Shown in pieces: positions 1 to 8,972 of a DNA stretch of 64,000 nt. Numbering within the stretch: the stretch's first letter is position 1; each line of letters starts with the position of its first letter. Position numbers and translations under genes: made by a program. The notes beneath the pieces are model-generated. The model was not told where the DNA came from, searched no databases, and was given only the letters and a program-made list of their open reading frames with translations. The stretch spans positions 161,534,124 to 161,598,123 of the forward strand of contig NC_135498.1 in the NCBI RefSeq assembly GCF_052857255.1, given 5' to 3'. The DNA comes from Amblyomma americanum (taxonomy: Eukaryota > Arthropoda > Arachnida > Ixodida > Ixodidae).

Positions 1-66
1 CAATAGAGGTAACTTTCCGGCCATCGATACTCACTTCTAAGTCGGATGTCCTGGCTCTTGCATTGC
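1..66 (-). pseudogene. Ty3/Gypsy protease N-terminal fragment at window edge
   Basis: Read on the minus strand, the last bases before the left edge encode LEVSIDGRKVTSI, which resembles the strand leading into the DTGA active site of a retropepsin. The active site itself would lie outside the window. It continues, in decayed form, the Gag remains at 70-1500. Its position downstream of Gag is the normal Gag-PR order of Gypsy elements. The assignment rests on a short peptide plus context. Confidence 0.45.
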
Positions 67-69
67 ATT

Positions 70-1066
70 TCAGCCTCGGTTTCTGGTCACTGCTTCGTCG
101 GTTATCTGAGTCGCGCGTGGGGCGTGTCGTCGAAACTTTTCTGTGTGGCGGCGTCGTTTTGAATCCAGTTCGCATTGTGGTCGGGGTTGTCTTGTGCGGC
201 GTCGGTGCAGCGAGTGTAGCGTCTTCATGCGGCGTTGCGAGTGCAGCGTCTTCATGCGGTGTGGTCGGTGGAGGATCTTCAGCGTTTCGCTCGTGAGCAA
301 CCTCACCTCCAGAGGTTGATGTCTTTATTTTCCCCTACGGGGGCTGGGAAACCTTCCTCGTACCGCGGCTGCGGCGTGGCGACGCAAAGCGCGAGATTGA
401 CGGTGATGGTGAGCGCGAAAGGCGGTTCGGCGTGTACTCCTCTCGACGGAGGTACTCGTCGATTTCCTGCGGACGCTGGTCGAAGCGTGGTAGTGGGGCG
501 TCAACGGCAAATCCTCAAAGACCAATACGTCGGCACGGGCAGGGACGAGGAATATGGCTGGCCTTACCGCAATGAAAGAAAACTGCCGGTTGTCGGAAGT
601 CCTCCTGGCGTCGCATTTCCTGCGGCTTGAGCGTCGCTCATAGGCTGGGCGGGCGGGGGCAGGGAAGCGGCGTTCGGGAACAAGTTGTTCATGTCGGAGA
701 GGACGTAGGGGTTGTCGCTGGGGCTGAGGAGTGCGTACTGCAGCGGCGTAGGTCAAGGCCTGGGGTTCTGTGGCAGTCGGGGTGCCCAAGTCGCTGTTGC
801 ACTTCTTCCCGTACCACTTACATCAGAGCCGCTGCTTGGGGCTGTGGGGAGGATGGCAGTAATTGGCGTAGCTCCTCGCGGACAATTTCACGGATCACTT
901 CCCGCAAGTTGTGGCTGGTGGTGGTTGCGGTGTGCGGACACATTGCACAGACGGAGAAAGGGCGGTTGTGGTGCCGCGCCCCGGACGTCGAGGGTCTTTT
1001 CGATCGGTCAGGCTTCTTGCATGAATTCGTCGACTGTTTTTGGCGGCTGGCGAATGAGGCTGCCAA
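70..1066 (-). pseudogene. Gypsy Gag C-terminal / nucleocapsid remnant
   Basis: The minus strand contains, in order, an acidic/basic segment LREVIREIVREELRQLL (about 830-910), a proline/arginine-rich linker, and one decayed CCHC zinc knuckle near 549-590 that reads FHCGKASHIPR after a one-base frame change. The same IREIV/VREE segment precedes the zinc knuckle in the Gypsy element at 43-48 kb of this window, so both belong to related Gag families. Several frameshifts break the frame. The product would have been the RNA-binding end of the capsid precursor. Confidence 0.6.
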
Positions 1067-1117
1067 AAAGTTGTTCCTTTATGACGCACGTTAAAAGCTG
1101 AATTTTATTTTCCTCGG

Positions 1118-1500
1118 TCATCTGGAGGTCGGCGCGGCGAAATACGTCTTCATCTCTTCCACGTAACCGCGGACGGGCTCATTCGGAAGCTGGATCCTGG
1201 ACCCGAGGAGTAGTTCGGCTCCTTCTTTCCACACGACAGTGGTGAATACCTTCAATGGTTCCTTCTTCATTAGCTCCCAAGTCGTGAGGGAAGACTCGTG
1301 GCTTTCATACCACGTGCGTGCTGAGCCCTCCAGTGCGAAAAAGACGTGCCGGAGTTTCCCCGCATCACCACAATTGTTGAATGACGCCACACGTTCATAT
1401 TGGTCCAACCATTCTTCGGGGTCTTCGCCTAGGGATCCACTGAAAGGATTCATTGAAAGTTGGTGGCGCCCGCGGCTGCTGCAGTATGACCGGGGTAAAC
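1118..1500 (-). pseudogene. Gypsy Gag core (capsid) fragment
   Basis: This minus-strand stretch reads MNPFSGSLGEDPEEWLDQYE, then an LRHVFFALEGSARTWYES segment and RGYVEEM near its end. The FSG...D.E.W...YE and A..W(Y/F) spacing is typical of retrotransposon Gag of arthropod Gypsy elements, and it parallels the Gag at 43.6-44.1 kb. In the family, Gag forms the cytoplasmic particle in which reverse transcription takes place. Upstream (higher coordinates) the frame runs into repeat copy A. The 1118-1648 frame is open, but the downstream frame is broken, so the element is dead. Confidence 0.7.
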
Positions 1501-1554
1501 ATACTTGGCGAGGTAGTAGTGCTCGTAGGAACAAGCGCTGCAAAGATTCGCGGC

Positions 1555-2515
1555 AATATTTTATCATTTTATAACAAGCGTGAAAAACGTCGCCATTTGT
1601 ATGCACCTGCATGGGGGCGCCATCTTTGGGAGACCGGCTATAATACACATATAGTGGGAGGATTCATTATTTTTTTTTGCTGATATTACGTTCCCTCTTA
1701 TTCCGAAAACGCGAAAGAATTAAGTGACATTACTTTTTGATCATTCATCATTTCGCGTGTTGGCTCTTGGGCGCCCTTGGCAATCTAGCGCACAAGTTTG
1801 AGGCTCTGTGTTAATGGAAGCTATTTGACAGCACTCCAGTGTAGACATCTGCGAGCTTCGGAAGCTAGTAAATGTAGTAGGGCTAGACAGTGAGGAGTAT
1901 GACGTCAGTAAGAAGGTAGCGGATGATGGCTTTAGTTCGTTCCTACTACATCCGTATGGATGGATCTGAACTTCTAGGTGCAGTGCAATGAAGCCATTCG
2001 AGATATTCTCGCAGCACAAACAAAAATGCAAAACAAAGTCAAAGAAGATATTTGGAGGAATGCAGAAATAGAACACTTAGGTCGATTTCATGAGTTCTAT
2101 GTGAGCGACCAGGAGAAGTGAAACACCCGGATTGCATTCTTTGTTCCAACGATACCCACTAAAGTTGTCTGCTTTTATATAGCAAATATACGGTCGCACG
2201 GCTGATTTTATTAGGCGCTTGGTGCGGAATGAATGTGTCTTGCTTATAATTTGTTTTTTTTGCTTTAAAATTACTGCAGACATGTTGGAACAAAGCACCT
2301 TTAGACGATCACCTTATGAGGAAACTTGACTAATTCAACACTGAAACCGGTACAGACAATTCGTTTTTCAAATACTGAATTATGAAAGCAGAAACGTGTA
2401 TAAACAAGTGTGCATTATCTTGAACCATTTCCTACACCAAGAGGAGTTTTTTATCTTGACATTCTCGAGGGCATCTGGGCAAAATATTGCAGAAAAAAGA
2501 ATGATTGCCATAATA
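1555..2515 (-). repeat. Interspersed repeat, copy A (possible Gypsy leader/LTR)
   Basis: This segment is clearly similar to 33870-34770 over almost its whole length. Shared blocks include the text around 1590-1660, 1740-1830 and 1990-2290, and the right-hand end around 2440-2515. Similarity on the right stops after the sequence TTGCCATAATA in both copies. Copy A sits directly upstream (minus sense) of Gag at 1118-1500, so it could be the 5' leader or LTR of that Gypsy element. I could not find convincing TG...CA ends. Orientation is inferred from that neighbour. Confidence 0.65.
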
Positions 2516-3400
2516 TAGCACTTTGAACGAACCACTTAGTGCAGTATTGCAGAAACCTCCTAATAAATTGAGCGCTAATGACACACGCAATAGTTACAGA
2601 CCTCAGAAACCCGGAAAAGCTTTTGCAGAGTGACAAATGAAGCACTTACCTCACTTGTAAACGGCAGTAAACTTTTCCAGCCTAGACGCTAGACATGTCA
2701 GGTTGCCGGCTGACATCTTGTGCGTACGAATGTCTTAATGACAAAGAGCATTGCCTTCAAATGTTGATTTTTAAACCTCCGCTTCGACAAGAAAGTTGCC
2801 TGCTATGCATTTCAGTGATTCAATAAATTATAATAATTGCTACGAGCGGAAATTTCTGAACTACAAACTCAGGCAGTTCTTCATGCCTTCTTACGCCTTC
2901 TAAATGCCTTCAAAAGAGTATGGTCCAGCACGTTGCAGGTCAACCGTTCGTCAAGACACATGATCCAAGACCTCTCTCTGAACACATATGAGAGAATCCA
3001 TGTCTTTCACACGGCCATTTCGCGCATTCGCGCCCTTCCCCTCCGCCGTTTTCATCACAAACCTGAAGCTGAAAAAAAAGAGTGATGCTCCGGAGCTCGA
3101 ATCCGCGGCCGACGCCTGCCCACGACCGTCGACTGCAAACTCAACCAAGCTGGACATCTAGTAGTTGGCAGAGCGAGGTCATATTTGCAAATAATATTTA
3201 AACTATTGCTAAAACGTTTTACAGTTCCAGTTGCTGTACTTTATTGCTCATTTTTGTCGCTACTGCTACTGGATTTTAAGAAGGCTCGAGAAGCACGTGA
3301 TTTTGCCGTCAGGACAGCACTAAGACAAGGACGTGAAACGTGAGGGTAGACACGTCTAATGCGTAAAATGCTGCATTACTGAAATAGAAACGGCCGGGGT
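2516..3400. other. Unassigned sequence
   Basis: AT-rich sequence with no domain, tRNA-like box or repeat boundary that I can recognise. Only short ORFs without family resemblance occur. Nothing here is supported as a gene. Confidence 0.5.
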
Positions 3401-3404
3401 TATT

Positions 3405-3890
3405 AAATATCATCATCATCATCGGCCTGACTACACCCACTGGAGGGCAAACGCCTCTCCGATGTCTCCCCAATTAACCCTCTTTTTTCAACTGCCACCA
3501 CTGTTTCCCCGCAAACATCTTAATATCATCCGCCCACCTAAGTTTCTGCCACCCCCTGCTACCCTTGCCTTCTCATGGAATCCACTCCGTTACCCTTAAG
3601 TACCAGCGGGTATCTTGCATTCACATTACATGATCTGCCCAAACCCATTTCTTCGTCTTTATTTCGACTAGGATGTCAATAAGCCGCGTTTTTTCTCTGA
3701 CCCACTCTGCCCGCTTCCGCTCTCTTAACGTTACACCTATCATTTTTGTTTTCATAGCTCGCTGCGTTGTCCTTAATTTAAGCTGAATTATTTTTGTTAG
3801 CCTCCACGTTTCTGCCGCGTTGTTGAGTACCGGTAAGATACAGCTGTTGTATACTTTTCCTTGGGGGATACTAGTAAACTCTCATACATG
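3405..3890 (-). mobile_element. RTE-type LINE 3' end, truncated
   Basis: The plus strand starts with ATCATCATCATCATCGGCC and continues through stretches that match the 3' part of the long LINE at 19.4-22.2 kb (compare 3425-3870 with 19397-19860). Read on minus it is the C-terminal RT region and tail of the element, ending in GAT repeats, as RTE-clade LINEs do. It is truncated at about 3890. Several substitutions and indels destroy the frame. Confidence 0.85.
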
Positions 3891-3904
3891 ACCCATAATC
3901 AACA

Positions 3905-4440
3905 ACTAACTAAACCCCCTGCAGGACAAAGGCCTCTCTCATATGGCCGGTATGAGGGCTGAGTGGTTATGGTGCTTGTCTGTAGACCTGAAACACACGA
4001 ATTTGGTGGCAGCCGTGGTGATCGCATTTAGATACAGACGAAACGCTAGAGGTCCATGTACTGTGCGATGTCAGTATACGTAAATGGAGTCCAGGTGGCG
4101 GAAATCATCTGCAGCAGTCCAGTGCGGCGTCCGTAGCAGCCTAAGTCGCTTTGAGATACTAAACCCTATAAACCTAAGCTAAAGAATCCTCGCTCATACC
4201 TCGAAAACAACCATGTCATCTGCCATCTGCGGCCATTATTGCCACACAGTTCCTAATCTCATCCGCCCACCTGACTTCTTGCTCCCTCCTGCTACGCCTT
4301 CCTTTTCTGGCAATATAGTCAGCTGCCCTTCAGGATGATCAGTCATATTGCCTTCGTATTACAAATCGGGCACATGCCGATTTCTTCTTTATGTGGATTA
4401 GGATGCTACTACCGTACCTTCTGTTCCATCTTCTAGCATT
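3905..4440 (-). mobile_element. Second, diverged RTE-like LINE tail interrupted by a SINE
   Basis: The pieces at 3919-3945 and 4188-4440 resemble two adjoining parts of the RTE tail (CTGCAGGACAAAGGCCTC, then CTCATCCGCCCACCTGACTT and ATTAGGATGCTA). They are separated by the SINE at 3946-4187. The LINE piece is much more diverged than the one at 3405-3890, so it is an older insertion. Confidence 0.6.
3946..4187 (+). mobile_element. tRNA-derived SINE (Ruka-like) nested in LINE tail
   Basis: It begins with an A-box-like TGAGTGGTTATGGTGC and continues with the SINE body also seen, on minus, at 28601, 52061 and 56035 (GTCCATGTACTGTGCGATGTCAGT, then CAGGTGGCGGAAAT). It ends ACTAAACCCTATAAACCTA. The B box is decayed. 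An imperfect 12-bp target duplication flanks it: CCTCTCTCATAT at 3934-3945 and CCTCGCTCATAC at 4188-4199. Such SINEs are transcribed by RNA polymerase III and moved by LINE machinery. Confidence 0.8.
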
Positions 4441-5285
4441 TTAGAGAGAGAGGTGGCTTTGAAAAAAAAAGGTTTCTTATTCTTGATTTAGTTACACGAA
4501 TGTTTTTGCAGATATCTGAAATACGTTTGTTACTTCTGTCAGAAAATCTCGATGTTGTATCTGCTGAAAATTGTTTTGTAATGTGTACTTTTCTCTTAAA
4601 TCTTATCAGAAGCCAGCGCAGTAAACAATGTGGCGGACGGCTGGTTCAAAATTCATTACTTTACAGCTGACGTGCTACACTTCAAGGTACTATTTGATTT
4701 TATACTTGATTTTGTCGTCAATTTTGCCGTTATGTGTTCAGGATGCTGCAGTGTCCAGTGATTTAAATATGGTAGTAGGAAAACTTATAACAAGCAATTA
4801 AAAATTCATGAATTTAAAAAAGAAAGAAAGATGTGCTTTGCACTGTGGTCTTCGGAGTGCAAGAGAAGTAAGAGAAGTAACGGGGTCAAAATAAGGAAAG
4901 CCGTCGGAGCGACATCGCTCCGCGAAAATGAAAAGTTAGGCAGGAAATTGTAACAGAGATAAAGCTCATTGGTCGAGCGTTTCTATGCAAAGCACAGCCG
5001 CAGTGGTTCAAGGAACATTTTTCTTTAGTACTTCCCGGGCGACTTCAGGAATTGAACTCCAGGATGGCATGGAAAAGGAAACTTAGAAGCGGAAGCTGCT
5101 CTTCTCGAAAAATATATTTTTGTTTATTTCTCGTGGGGACTTCAATACAGCTTCTTTATTGACTTCACGTCTATTGTTTCGCTTTCCATATCTGACTATG
5201 GTGTTCCCATTTTCGATTTCACCGTTCTCGTTAGCGACGTAGTTTTTTCTTATTCGAGAAGTGTGCCATGAGGCATAAGTTGAAA
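4441..5285. other. Unassigned sequence
   Basis: No gene or repeat family recognised. A short palindrome-like GGAGCGACATCGCTCC occurs near 4906. Only short ORFs without motifs. Confidence 0.4.
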
Positions 5286-5289
5286 AAAG

Positions 5290-5580
5290 GAAAGGGGGGG
5301 AAGGAATGCACGGGATTGAAATTTAAAAGAAGGAGTGAAGAACCGTTGCGCTGAGGTAGTCGCAGAGGTTGTTAATGAAACGGTTGTCCATTGTCCACTT
5401 CACGTAGTCACTTTCGCGGTTCCACATAGGCCCACCTCCCTGAGGAGCCGTTTTCTGATAGCAGCCGTCGCTGGGCACGTCCACAACAAGTGCCGCACAT
5501 CACATATGTCCGGTGCAGCGCTAGAGTGAGGGCACCTGTCAGGTAGTGGCAGATCTTTGGCACGCCACCGATGATGGACA
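5290..5580 (-). pseudogene. Non-LTR retrotransposon C-terminal zinc-finger fragment
   Basis: On the minus strand the frame covering about 5400-5560 reads LPDRCPHSSAAPDICDV followed by RHLLWTCPATAAIRKRLL. This is the Cys...His...Cys (CPxC...H..W.C) motif found at the extreme C-terminus of I/Jockey-type LINE polymerases, with one cysteine changed to serine. The remaining ORF2 is absent. It abuts the Gypsy Gag remnant on the right, which reads in the opposite direction. Confidence 0.7.
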
Positions 5581-5589
5581 GATGGTGTC

Positions 5590-6005
5590 AGAGCCGCCCC
5601 TGCCCGAATCCGAGGCTCAAAGACGAAGAAATTTGAGTAAGGCAAAGGAGCAAACCCAAAAGATCCTAGAGACAGATGCCGCAAAGCCAAGGGCATATAA
5701 CGGTGCATCTAAGGCGCCAGTAAGGTGTTTTCTCTCCGGCAACTTGGGACACCGTGCAGTTGACTGTCGGACTAGTAGCGATGCCCTAAAAACACAGGTT
5801 GTGTGTAAAGGTTGTAAGAGGAGGGGTCATACTCTGAACGAGTGCCGATACAGAATGCCGGACCGAGCTGGATGCGTTGACGACTCTAGGGTAGAACTTG
5901 TCACGCCACCTGAAGTTCCACAGCTGAAAGGAGAGCAAACGCCGCTAGAAAATGAGGCGGTGAGTTTAACACCCAAGTCAAAAGCAGCAATGCCAGTGGT
6001 GGTTT
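5590..6005 (+). pseudogene. Gypsy Gag nucleocapsid with two zinc knuckles (RT-less family, copy 1)
   Basis: The frame ending at the TAG at 6005-6007 contains two consecutive zinc knuckles: CFLSGNLGHRAVDC, where the second Cys is lost, and an intact CKGCKRRGHTLNEC. An acidic linker leads to the protease. Copy 2 at the right edge retains the second knuckle as CQGCKRRCHTLDEC. The 5' part of Gag and the 5' LTR are missing; the element starts abruptly next to a LINE fragment. In a live element this domain would bind the genomic RNA. Confidence 0.75.
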
Positions 6006-6345
6006 AGCAAATAGGGGACCGTCCTATATTGGTGCTTAGAGACAGCGGAGACAACACAGTTTTGGTTCGGAGAAGCCTGGTGAAGGACGAGGATCTTACA
6101 TGGGCAGCGTTGGCCGTCACTCTTGTAGATAGATAAACCCATCTATGATCTCATCTTGGGAAACATTACGGGCGCAAGAAGACCCCGATCCCGAATGGAG
6201 GATGCTCGACGTTGAAGAAAATTCAAAAGAGGAAAGGCCCGCGACAGTTCAGACTGGTGCAGTCAGTTTCTCGTCGGCAGTGGAGACAAGAGCTCAAGCG
6301 AGAGCCCGGGCAACGCAGCGTCTGCTTCTACTCCTGTTACGATGT
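6006..6345 (+). pseudogene. Gypsy protease and linker (copy 1)
   Basis: After an in-frame TAG, the frame reads QIGDRPILVLRDSGDNTVLV. The DSG at 6041-6049 is the aspartic protease active-site triad in the usual strand-loop context. It is followed by an ILGNI-type segment and a linker rich in Glu and Arg that contains AVETRAQARA. In copy 2 the same site reads YRGANT, so the two copies have decayed independently. In most Gypsy elements reverse transcriptase follows; here the integrase zinc-binding region follows directly. Confidence 0.75.
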
Positions 6346-7860
6346 GCCTGAGCGTAACACCGGGCCAAATTGCAATTAGGCAAAAAGAAGACCCGAGCTT
6401 GAAGACCTGCTTCGAAAGAGTCGGCGAAAAAGTCAAAAGAAAGAAGAGTCTTACGTTATTCGAATATCAATTGGTAAATGGTCTTCTGCACAGGGAATGC
6501 ATATTAGGTTCAGGAAGGCGGACCCAACAGCTGGTGTTACCGAGAGATATGCGAGAGACAGTGCGACGCTTAGGACATGACGCCATTATTGCCGGACACC
6601 AGGGTGTTCAATAAACGGTGTCTAGGATCACCGAGGAGTTTTTTTGGCCGGGTGTTCAGAGTGACGTTAAGCGCTTTGTTCGCTCATTTGACGTGTGCCA
6701 GCGCACAGTTCCGAAGGGAGGAGTTGGTCCCGTACTTCTGGGCAAGATGCCAGCCATCGACCTACCGTTTCAGCGAGTGGCTATTGACATTGTGGGGCCA
6801 ATCTCTCCGGTATCCGCCAAAGGTAATGGATATGTGCTTAATCTAGTTGACGTGGCCGCTCGTTATCCTGACACTATTCCAGTGTGAACTATTCACGGCA
6901 TCCAAGTGGCGGAGGGTCTTGTGGAAATGTTTTTGCGTTATGGGTTCCCGAGGGAAGTTTTGAGTGACCGGAGCTCGAACTTCACATCGAAACTAATGAA
7001 GGAGGTTAACCGCCTTTTGTCAGTAAGGCAGTTACTGACGACGCATTACCATCCCATGTGTAAAGGGCTTGTAGAGCGGTTCATTGGCAGCCTCAAAATA
7101 TGATCAAGCAAATGTGCCAGGAGGGACCTTCTTTTTGGATAGATATCTCCGAGCTCTTTTGTTCGCTTACCGCGAAGTACCGCAAACGAGTCTTGGTTTC
7201 TCGCCTTTCGAGATGTTATATGGGTGAACCCTTAGAAGTCTACTTGCAATACTCAAGGAGCTGTGGGCTAATATAGAGATTGCATCAGATTTCAAGACAA
7301 TATACACGTATTTTCTTAAGTTGCGGGACAGGTTGAAGTAAACATGCAGGATTGCACATCAAGGCCTGGAAAAGGCGCGTGAACGCCATAAGCGATATTA
7401 TGAAAAGAAAGCCATTCTCAGGAATCTGATTCCGGGCGAAAGGGTTCTCGTCCTGCTACCTACAGATCATAGTAAGTTACTGATGCAATGGAAGGGCCCG
7501 TACCTTGTGACGTGGAAGAAAAAGGACACGGAATATGAATTATTAATAGATGACACTAGGAAGGTTTTCCATGTAAATATCTTGAAGAAGTACGAAGAAA
7601 TGGGGTGCCGTACGGTACGCCCCCAAGGTTGCATGCTCGGTAGTAGCCGAGGAGACAGGTCATGTTGCCGAGCTGCCCACGTGCAGTGGGAAGAAAAATG
7701 CAGGAGGGGATGAGGTACTAATGAAGCACAATGTAAATGAAGACAGACGATCACAGCTCGACTCCAAATCAAGGGGGATAAGTTTTCGGATAGGCCGGGC
7801 AAAACAGAGGGCATATGTTCCAAATTAGACCACTCTACAGAAAGGGCCAACTAAACAGCT
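6346..7860 (+). pseudogene. Gypsy integrase directly after protease (copy 1)
   Basis: Domain order: HHCC zinc-binding region at 6560-6715 (GHDAIIAGHQGV, then FDVC where CxxC is expected, so one Cys is lost); catalytic core with D in AIDIVGPI (about 6785), D in VLSDRSSNF (about 6965) and E in LVERF (about 7075); and a GPY/F module MQWKGPYLV near 7483-7510. Stops at 6612, 6885 and after 7100 break the frame. After the C-terminus a short FSDRPGKTEG sequence resembles the linker that precedes RT in Gypsy elements with IN before RT (gmr1-like order), but no RT or RNase H follows before the LTR. Confidence 0.85.
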
Positions 7861-8194
7861 TTATCTATCTCTGTGATGTATCTTGCTGTTGTTGCTGCGC
7901 TGGGATTTCTGGGGTGTATTGTGTTGTTGTTGATGTTGTTGTTATGTGATTATACAAGGGAATGTGTTGTGGATATTAACATGTGTATTAAGGACACCGC
8001 ACGGACAACAGCAATGGTGTGTTAGTGTCCTGAAACCGCAGTTTGTTGTTCTATGTTAGTGGTGTGCTCATGGTGGGTGCTGGACATCTGCGGTGAGTTG
8101 TATGCTGGGTGAAGAACCGCCACAGAAGATAGTCGGGTGGCTGGATGGCTTGAAGATGAGTATGACGTCAGCAGGTTTTCATGAAAAAACTCTT
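7861..8194 (+). other. 3' noncoding region of the RT-less element
   Basis: It contains TTG-rich low-complexity sequence (7875-7950) and no open domain. The matching region of copy 2, on minus at about 61510-61860, is homologous throughout. This shows that the absence of RT is shared by both copies and is not a private deletion in one. Confidence 0.6.
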
Positions 8195-8209
8195 GAGAGA
8201 GGGGGCCCT
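8195..8209 (+). promoter_or_regulatory. Polypurine tract before 3' LTR
   Basis: GAGAGAGGGGGCCCT lies immediately upstream of the LTR start TGTCAC. Gypsy elements prime plus-strand DNA synthesis from such a tract. The same tract precedes the LTR of copy 2, on minus at 61490-61504. Confidence 0.8.
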
Positions 8210-8385
8210 TGTCACATATAATAAGGAATCTAAAATGAAATTATGAAGGAAAGAGGTATGAAGAAGACGACGGGCATTAACCGAATAATAAAGAAGAATA
8301 AGCATTCCGTGAGGTGGAGAGAGATGATTGGTATAGAAGAGAAGGAGAAGACGACGACAAGGCTTACGAGGACTAACGCCAAGGC

Positions 8386-8393
8386 TATAAAAG
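8386..8393 (+). promoter_or_regulatory. TATA box in LTR
   Basis: TATAAAAG in a GC-richer context, at the expected place between U3 and R. In copy 2 the matching text is CTACAAAAG, so that promoter looks weakened. Confidence 0.65.
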
Positions 8394-8489
8394 GGCCAGA
8401 GAGAGCGAGGCACGTGGGGGAAGAACATTGAAGCTGGCTACTGCTCCGGTGGCTCGCGTTCTACGGCTTCAAATCATAGACTTCCTGCC

Positions 8490-8771
8490 GTGACTGAGCC
8501 CGTTCCGGGGAGTCAACGAAGGACGCTACAACCTGCTACGGCCAGGGGTGTCTCCAGAACTGTTGCCACCCATACAGGTGGTGCCCCCAACGCCAACATC
8601 ACAAGCAACACCTCCGCGGGCACTTGGACCGGGAGATCGTACGACACCGCCAACGACGCTGCCAGCGACGCCAGCCCAAGCACGTCGTACGCCGCCTCGA
8701 CGCCAGCTTCTGGATCCATACAACGCCGCAGCCGCTCCGAACCAACCGTGAGCACGAACGCGGACCACTAA
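8490..8771 (+). CDS. ORF inside the LTR (R region), 93 codons
   Basis: The ORF lies downstream of the LTR TATA box and ends in TVSTNADH-stop. It is Ser/Thr/Ala-rich and low in complexity, with ATARGVSRTVATHTGGAPNA near its start. The LTR of copy 2 keeps the same frame open (60739-61164, minus) despite a 78-bp internal duplication, ending TVRINADHE. A second, Pro-rich frame is also open in both. No known domain. It could be a small LTR-encoded protein, or simply GC-rich sequence with few stops; I favour neither strongly. Confidence 0.35.
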   Translation: MTEPVPGSQRRTLQPATARGVSRTVATHTGGAPNANITSNTSAGTWTGRSYDTANDAASDASPSTSYAASTPASGSIQRRSRSEPTVSTNADH

Positions 8772-8891
8772 CAGTAGAGAGCTAATAGTAGACGCTGGTA
8801 GCAGTACTCCCGAGTCGTGTGTACCTTTATTCTTTGTGTTTTGTGTTAATTTTGTTTTTTTGTGTACTAGTGTGTGTGTCACGTAGGGTGT

Positions 8892-8897
8892 ATTAAA
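8892..8897 (+). terminator. LTR polyadenylation signal ATTAAA
   Basis: ATTAAA followed within about 10 bases by a GT-rich tract (GTGCGTGTGTGTGGG). It is conserved in copy 2. It would end the R region of the LTR transcript. Confidence 0.6.
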
Positions 8898-8972
8898 TGT
8901 GCGTGTGTGTGGGTACACCTGTCGCCTAGTCCATCCTTTCGGTCCGAGTGTTCTTTGGGGAGATCCGTGACA

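Larger units (their letters stand above)
8210..8972 (+). mobile_element. 3' LTR of RT-less Gypsy element (763 bp)
   Basis: It starts TGTCAC and ends GTGACA, a perfect 6-bp inverted terminus. A TATA box (TATAAAAG, 8386-8393) suggests a transcription start near 8415. ATTAAA at 8892-8897 followed by a GT-rich stretch is a likely polyadenylation signal. This implies U3 of about 205 bp, a long R of about 490 bp and a short U5. The LTR of copy 2 (60564-61489) is homologous along its length. The 5' LTR of copy 1 is missing. Confidence 0.85.

Noticed and set aside
325..789. Plus- and minus-strand long ORFs near the left edge as independent genes
   Set aside because: Best explained as frame-shifted Gag linker and nucleocapsid remains.
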